NCBI GenBank assembly: GCA_948602995.1
Contig: CAPEBR010000003.1
Location: forward strand, 124,001 to 188,000
Direction of reading: 5' to 3'
Origin: an uncultured Dorea sp.
Lineage (GTDB): Bacteria > Bacillota > Clostridia > Lachnospirales > Lachnospiraceae
Length of the DNA stretch: 64,000 nucleotides
This document shows, in pieces, positions 59,596 to 64,000 of this stretch. The notes below the pieces were generated by a model. The model was not told the origin of the DNA and searched no databases. It worked only from the letters and a program-made list of their open reading frames with translations. A program made the translations under genes and the position numbers. Within the stretch, counting starts at the first letter, position 1. The number at the start of each line of letters is the position of its first letter.

Positions 59596-59601
59596 AACAG
59601 T

Positions 59602-59715
59602 CGGGGACGGGTTATTGTTCACACAGGACTTTGCATTTACTGCAAAGTCCGTAAGAAAATGATTCGGGAGTGAACAGTAACGGGGACGGGGTAAAATTAA
59701 TTTTACCCCGTCCCC
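59602..59715. repeat. Repeat B palindrome, copy 5, with a Repeat A fragment inside its left duplicate
   Basis: A left GGGGACGGG at 59603-59611 is followed by Repeat A copy 6, then a complete 34-bp palindrome GGGGACGGGGTAAAATT plus reverse complement at 59682-59715. The centre TAAAATTAATTTTA is a third paired variant. It lies between kbl and the M18 gene. Confidence 0.85.
59611..59681 (-). repeat. Repeat A, copy 6 (short form)
   Basis: On the minus strand: GTTACTGTTCACTCCC, linker GAATCATTTTCTTACGG, hairpin 2 GGACTTTGC AGTAAAT GCAAAGTCC, closing TGTGAACAATAAC. Hairpin 1 is absent, showing the two hairpins are separable modules. Confidence 0.8.
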
Positions 59716-59780
59716 AAAAGAAAAAATATATGATATACTATATAGCTGAGATTATATAAAGAAAGGGGAATCATTGTAAG

Positions 59781-61178
59781 ATGGAACTGAAAAATGTTTG
59801 GAGCTCTTATGCTAAAGAGGAGCTTCAGGAGCTTGAGAAAGTAAATGATCTGTACAAATCCTGCCTGGACCAGGGTAAGACGGAGCGTGAATGTGTCAGT
59901 CTTACGGTTCAGATGGCGAAGGAGAGAGGCTACAGGGATTTAAAAGAGGTTACACAGTCTGGCGGATCCCTGAAGTCTGGTGATAAGGTGTATGCAGTAT
60001 GCATGGATAAGATGGTTGCACTTTTCCATATCGGAAATGAGCCGCTTGAGAATGGTATGAATATTTTGGGGGCTCATATTGATTCGCCGCGCATTGATGT
60101 TAAGCAGAACCCGCTCTATGAAAATGAGGAGTTTGCATATTTTGATACACATTACTACGGCGGCATTAAGAAATATCAGTGGGTTGCAATCCCCCTTGCG
60201 TTACACGGCGTGATTGTCAAAAAGGACGGTACGGTTGTGCAGGTGAATATCGGAGAGAAAGAGGAGGATCCGGTATTTGTCATCACAGATCTGCTGGTGC
60301 ACCTTGCGGCAGATCAGATGGAGAAAAAGGCCAAAGAGGTTATTGAAGGCGAGAAGCTTGATCTGCTGATCGGAAGCCGTCCGATTGAAAAGGATCCGGC
60401 TCTTGATAAGGAGGAGAAGGATGCCGTAAAGAAAAATGTCATGGCGATCTTAAAGAAGCACTATGACATTGAGGAAGAGGATTTTATATCTGCAGAGCTG
60501 GAGATTGTTCCGGCAGGGAAGGCAAGGGATCTTGGAATCGACAGAAGCATGATTCTTGGATACGGCCAGGATGACAGAGTATGTGCTTTTACCTCTCTTT
60601 TTGCTATTCTGGATGTAGAGGATGTAAAGAGGACTGCCTGCTGTATTTTAGTAGATAAGGAAGAGATCGGAAGCGTTGGTGCTACTGGTATGCATTCCAG
60701 GTTTTTTGAAAATACGGTGGCAGAGCTTGTGGCCCTGTCAGGAAGCGAATCAGAGCTTAAGATCAGAAGAGCGCTTCAGAATTCAAAAATGCTTTCTTCT
60801 GATGTAAGCGCCGGATTCGATCCGATGTTTGCAGAATGCTTCGAGAAGAGAAGCTCTTCTTTCTTCTCAAAAGGGCTGGTATTTAACAAATTTACCGGAA
60901 GCCGGGGAAAGAGTGGGTCGAATGATGCCAATGCGGAATTCCTGGCGCAGATCCGGAGGGTTATGGATGAAGGGAATGTTGCTTACCAGTTTGCAGAGCT
61001 GGGCAAGGTGGATGTAGGCGGAGGCGGAACGATCGCTTATATCATGGCAAATTATGGAATGGAGGTTGTGGACAGCGGAGTCTCAATCCTGTCTATGCAT
61101 GCGCCCTGGGAGGCATCAAGCAAAGCGGATGTGTATGAGGCCTATAAAGGATATAAGCTCTTTTTGAAAAAAATGTAG
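59781..61178 (+). CDS. M18-family aminopeptidase
   Basis: A 465-residue cytosolic zinc aminopeptidase of the aspartyl aminopeptidase family. Metal and catalytic residues: HIDSPRIDV near residue 98, GQDDRVCAFTSLFA, VDKEEIGSVGATGMHS and the C-terminal HAPWEASSKADVYEAYKGY histidine. Length and motif order match the bacterial M18 clade. It is monocistronic by layout, with AT-rich promoter-like sequence (TATACT near 59734) before it. Confidence 0.93.
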   Translation: MELKNVWSSYAKEELQELEKVNDLYKSCLDQGKTERECVSLTVQMAKERGYRDLKEVTQSGGSLKSGDKVYAVCMDKMVALFHIGNEPLENGMNILGAHIDSPRIDVKQNPLYENEEFAYFDTHYYGGIKKYQWVAIPLALHGVIVKKDGTVVQVNIGEKEEDPVFVITDLLVHLAADQMEKKAKEVIEGEKLDLLIGSRPIEKDPALDKEEKDAVKKNVMAILKKHYDIEEEDFISAELEIVPAGKARDLGIDRSMILGYGQDDRVCAFTSLFAILDVEDVKRTACCILVDKEEIGSVGATGMHSRFFENTVAELVALSGSESELKIRRALQNSKMLSSDVSAGFDPMFAECFEKRSSSFFSKGLVFNKFTGSRGKSGSNDANAEFLAQIRRVMDEGNVAYQFAELGKVDVGGGGTIAYIMANYGMEVVDSGVSILSMHAPWEASSKADVYEAYKGYKLFLKKM

Positions 61179-61254
61179 CGCGCGGCAAAACTTAAATCGC
61201 CCATAGTATCCATTTACCGGCAGTATCAGAGTCATGGAAAGGACGGTGAATAAG

Positions 61255-62562
61255 ATGAAGAAATGTGCAGAGATTGCAATTATCGGCCTTGGAAACAGGG
61301 GAAGGAATGTTTATGCGAAGGCAGCGAAGCTGTATCCGGATAAAATGAAGATTACTGCCGTGGCGGACACGGATCCGGAAAAGACTGCGTTGATGGCAAA
61401 GGAGTATGACCTGTGTGAGGGAGCCTGTTTTGGGAGCGGCGAAAAGCTTCTTAAGCAGGAGAAGCTTGCAGATGCCGTCATTATCGCTACCCAGGACAGG
61501 CAGCATGTGGACCATGCGGTACTGGCGCTGGAAAAGGGATATCATGTCCTTTTGGAGAAACCTGTTTCACCGGAGCTTTCCGAATGCGTCAGGCTTGCAG
61601 AAACAGCCAGAAAATGCGGGCGCATGGTGATTGTTTGTCATGTGCTCAGGTATACGCCCATCTACCGGAAGGTGAAAGAGCTGTTAGATGGTGGAAGTAT
61701 CGGTGATGTAGTTTCAATTACGGCCACAGAGAATGTAGGATGGTTCCACCAGGCTCACAGCTTCGTGCGGGGAAACTGGGCCAATTCAGAAAAGTCCAGT
61801 CCCATGATTCTGCAGAAATGCTGCCATGATATGGATCTCTATCCCTGGCTTGCAGACAAGACATGTGAATCGGTATCCTCATATGGGAGCATCTATCTGT
61901 TTAAACCAGAAAAAGCGCCAGAGGGCGCCGGGAAGCGCTGCCTTGACGGATGCAGGGCAAAGGAAGGATGTCCTTTTGATGCGGAGAGCATCTACCTGGA
62001 TAATAAGCTTACGGGATTCCGCAGAGGAAACCGCGGGTGGCCCCTGAATGTCCTTGTTCCGTCCGGGCCGACGGAGGAGAAGATTGTAGAGGCGCTTAAG
62101 GCAGGAAACTACGGAAGATGCGTGTATCATTGTGATAATAATGTGGTGGACCACCAGGTTGTGAACATGAACATGACAGACGGAACGACCATGAGTTTTA
62201 CGATGTGTGCTTTCACGCCAGATGTTGCCAGATATGCCAGGTTCATGGGGACAGAGGGAGAGCTGATTGTCAACATGAATGTACAGGAGCCGGAAAAGTG
62301 CGGGCTTGTGGTACGCAGATTTGGTGCAGAGGTGAAGGAGGAGAGAATTGATGTCATGAGTCTTTCGGATGATTTTTCCGGCCACGGCGGGGGAGACCAG
62401 GTTCTGACAGAAGAATTCCTGGATCTGGTCCGGGGAGAGAAAAGAGAGAGTGCGTATATCACATCTCTTGACCGCTCTTTAGAGAGCCACTATTGTGCAC
62501 TGGCGGCGGAATACTCGAGGACGCACGGAGGTATTCCGGTAAAGATAAAAGAATTTGTATGA
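61255..62562 (+). CDS. Gfo/Idh/MocA-family oxidoreductase
   Basis: A 435-residue NAD(P)-dependent oxidoreductase. Rossmann domain AEIAIIGLGNRGRNVYAKAAK, VADTDPEK, HVLLEKPVSPE with the conserved EKP motif, and a C-terminal alpha/beta domain (CHVLRYTPIYRKVKEL, LQKCCHDMDLYPWLA). A cysteine-rich insert (RCLDGCRAKEGCPFDAE, near 223-240) is present, as in some sugar dehydrogenases of gut Clostridia. The substrate is probably a sugar or polyol. The ATG at 61255 after AAAGGACGGTGAATAAG is preferred over 61234. Confidence 0.9.
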   Translation: MKKCAEIAIIGLGNRGRNVYAKAAKLYPDKMKITAVADTDPEKTALMAKEYDLCEGACFGSGEKLLKQEKLADAVIIATQDRQHVDHAVLALEKGYHVLLEKPVSPELSECVRLAETARKCGRMVIVCHVLRYTPIYRKVKELLDGGSIGDVVSITATENVGWFHQAHSFVRGNWANSEKSSPMILQKCCHDMDLYPWLADKTCESVSSYGSIYLFKPEKAPEGAGKRCLDGCRAKEGCPFDAESIYLDNKLTGFRRGNRGWPLNVLVPSGPTEEKIVEALKAGNYGRCVYHCDNNVVDHQVVNMNMTDGTTMSFTMCAFTPDVARYARFMGTEGELIVNMNVQEPEKCGLVVRRFGAEVKEERIDVMSLSDDFSGHGGGDQVLTEEFLDLVRGEKRESAYITSLDRSLESHYCALAAEYSRTHGGIPVKIKEFV

Positions 62563-62662
62563 TGCAGGCGGCAAAAGGTCATGCATTTCGTGTCCGCATG
62601 AAAAAGCATGATCTCTCTACGGCTGCATCATTTGCATCAGGGATGCAGAAAGGGAAGTGCAG

Positions 62663-63265
62663 ATGGATCAGGAGCAGAAGAAACTTTTTAAAGTGATGAC
62701 GCCGGGAAAAAAGATGGAATACCTGTGGATGTATTATAAGACATGGTTTGCAGGGCTTCTGATTCTTTTTGCCGCGGCCGGAATCGGAATTATGATGTAC
62801 CGGGGAATGCATACCACTGTTCTGTTAAATGTGGCAGTTGTAGGAGGCGATCATAATCAGGCAGTGGAGTTCGCACAGGATTTTGCCGGATATGCGGGAA
62901 TCACGAAGAAGGACGGGGAAATCCGTGTAAAAGCGAATCTCCCGGACGAAAGCAGCGGCAGTTCTCTTACGACTGCCCTTACAACTCTTATGGGTGCGGA
63001 GGCACTGGACGTCCTTATCTGTTCCGAGGGGATTTATGAAGAATACAGCAGTCAGGGCGGGTTTCTAAATGTGAAGGAGCTGCTAGGGGAAGAGGCAGAG
63101 GCCTGTGGGGGCCAGGTGCTTTCTGACGCTGTCTGCCTGGGAGCAGACAGCCTGCCTGGAAGAAAGAAGATGGTACAGTATGATAAAATCTATGTGGCTG
63201 TATCTGTAAACTGCAAAAATCCGGGGCTGGCGGCTGAGTTTTTGCGTTATCTGATGGAGGAATAA
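62663..63265 (+). CDS. Membrane-anchored protein of unknown function
   Basis: A 200-residue protein with a short cytoplasmic start (MDQEQKKLFKVMTPGKKMEYLWMYYKTW), one membrane helix (FAGLLILFAAAGIGIMMYRG, about 29-49) and an outside domain of about 150 residues that contains alternating helices and strands (VLICSEGIYEEYSSQGGFLN). The outside part vaguely resembles a periplasmic binding fold fragment; no family is recognised. It starts 101 bp after the oxidoreductase and may be cotranscribed. An upstream in-frame GTG at 62657 is less likely than ATG 62663. Confidence 0.72.
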   Translation: MDQEQKKLFKVMTPGKKMEYLWMYYKTWFAGLLILFAAAGIGIMMYRGMHTTVLLNVAVVGGDHNQAVEFAQDFAGYAGITKKDGEIRVKANLPDESSGSSLTTALTTLMGAEALDVLICSEGIYEEYSSQGGFLNVKELLGEEAEACGGQVLSDAVCLGADSLPGRKKMVQYDKIYVAVSVNCKNPGLAAEFLRYLMEE

Positions 63266-63267
63266 AA

Positions 63268-63375
63268 GTAACAGTTCAGACCGTAAGAAAGTGATTGGGG
63301 AGTGAGCAAATCCCATTCGCGGAGCAAATTTTAGATGGATTTGCGAATGTTACTGGTCACGGAGTGAACAGTAAC
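63268..63375 (-). repeat. Repeat A, copy 7 (hairpin 2 deleted)
   Basis: Minus-strand copy just after the previous gene: outer arm GTTACTGTTCACTCCGTGAC, CAGTAAC, hairpin 1 GCAAATCC ... GGATTTGC with GCTCC loop, linker and TTCTTACGGTCTG, then GAACTGTTAC. Hairpin 2 is missing, the reverse of copy 6. Confidence 0.82.
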
Positions 63376-63415
63376 ACGAATACAATGCTTTTTACCTGTA
63401 TCTTTCCGGAAACTC

Positions 63416-63444
63416 TTGACGAATACTGGCAAAAACAGTAAAAT
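63416..63444 (+). promoter_or_regulatory. Vegetative promoter of ppdK
   Basis: TTGACG at 63416-63421 and TAAAAT at 63439-63444, spacer 17 bp, 50 bp upstream of the ppdK start. Confidence 0.7.
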
Positions 63445-63493
63445 ATTATATGCGACTTAAAAAAATATTTAGTTTTTAGGAGGTCATGACAAA

Positions 63494-64000
63494 ATGGCAA
63501 AATGGGTTTATATGTTTACAGAAGGTAACGCGACCATGAGAAATCTTCTCGGCGGTAAGGGTGCGAACCTTGCCGAGATGACAAGCCTGGGTCTTCCGGT
63601 ACCACAGGGCTTCACGATCACAACAGAGGCCTGCACACAGTACTATGAGGACGGCAGGACAATCAATGACGAGATTATGGAGCAGATCATGGAAGCCGTT
63701 ACGAAGATGGAGGCTATTACAGAAAAGAAATTCGGAGATAAAGAGAATCCGCTTCTTGTTTCTGTACGTTCCGGTGCCAGAGCATCCATGCCGGGTATGA
63801 TGGACACAATCCTGAACCTTGGTCTTAACGAGGATGTTGTAGAGGTGCTGGCAGAGAAATCCGGCAACCCGCGCTGGGCATGGGACTGCTACAGAAGATT
63901 TATCCAGATGTATTCTGACGTAGTTATGGAAGTCGGAAAGAAATACTTTGAAGAGCTGATTGACAAGATGAAAGAAGAGAAGGGTGTTAAGCAGGATGTT
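63494..64000 (+). CDS. ppdK: Pyruvate, phosphate dikinase, 5' part (3' end outside window)
   Basis: The first 169 residues of PPDK, which interconverts pyruvate, ATP and phosphate with phosphoenolpyruvate, AMP and pyrophosphate; in Clostridia it usually works in glycolysis or gluconeogenesis. The ATP-grasp start MAKWVYMFTEGNATMRNLLGGKGANLAEM, LPVPQGFTITTEAC and SVRSGARASMPGMMDTILNLGL are diagnostic. TTAGGAGGTCATGACAAA lies before the ATG. The frame is open at the right edge. Confidence 0.96.
   Translation, partial: MAKWVYMFTEGNATMRNLLGGKGANLAEMTSLGLPVPQGFTITTEACTQYYEDGRTINDEIMEQIMEAVTKMEAITEKKFGDKENPLLVSVRSGARASMPGMMDTILNLGLNEDVVEVLAEKSGNPRWAWDCYRRFIQMYSDVVMEVGKKYFEELIDKMKEEKGVKQDV

Overview
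The window reads as chromosome of a Clostridia member, most likely Lachnospiraceae (Clostridium cluster XIVa, the Dorea / Clostridium scindens neighbourhood). This rests on mid-range G+C by eye, strong GGAGG-type ribosome sites, vegetative TTGACA/TATAAT-type promoters, and protein content: DUF2156, DUF6142, a DUF2975-like protein with a YozG-type regulator, an era / 58-aa ORF / recO order, and pyruvate phosphate dikinase. No rRNA, tRNA, CRISPR array, prophage or transposase gene was seen. Genus is not settled.

Layout. 1-7.6 kb: 3' end of an ABC exporter, a DUF2156 protein, two aminotransferases (one HisC-like), a small membrane export protein, a PfkB sugar kinase, a DAHP synthase and an Xre regulator. 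7.6-10.9 kb: a DUF2975-like membrane protein, YozG-type regulator and lipoprotein cassette bracketed by two opposite-facing long inverted-repeat elements. 10.9-18.3 kb: a nucleotide run (pyrE, five-gene middle section, purE-purM-purN-purD). 18.4-24.6 kb: RpiR regulator, chemoreceptor, GntR regulator with ClpC. 24.6-28.8 kb: a conserved hypothetical, RadA, CoaBC and an ECF-type substrate-binding membrane protein that fits pantothenate uptake. 29-39 kb: a secreted acidic PPC-like protein, a PucR / DUF917 / hydantoinase set, an ECF sigma and anti-sigma pair, a lipoprotein. 38.97-40.9 kb: a lysine riboswitch controlling an NhaC-family transporter, hence a probable lysine transporter. 41-55 kb: an AT-rich MFS gene, an M16C protease, era-recO, a two-component system, a CsbB-like GT2 with a YfhO-family protein (probable cell-envelope glycosylation), then AT-rich RibD-C and Uma2 genes. 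55.5-64 kb: glycyl-tRNA synthetase, threonine to glycine conversion (tdh-kbl), M18 aminopeptidase, a Gfo/Idh oxidoreductase, a membrane-anchored unknown and the start of ppdK.

The most unusual content lies between genes. (1) Two copies, 3 kb apart and in opposite orientation, of an element with a nearly invariant 50-nt core (47/50) inside stems whose sequences differ completely between copies yet stay base-paired, including a 4-bp stem changed at all four pairs. This is what a conserved structured RNA, or a folded single-stranded DNA substrate, looks like. I do not recognise the family. (2) A dispersed repeat family (here Repeat A) with two hairpins whose arms also co-vary between copies. (3) A GGGGACGGGG palindrome family (Repeat B) that supplies the stop codon and the same C-terminal tail to two convergent genes, joins the YfhO frame to a piece of a GLUG-type surface protein, and in one place is split by a Repeat A copy. 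(4) A MITE-like 164-bp palindromic element.
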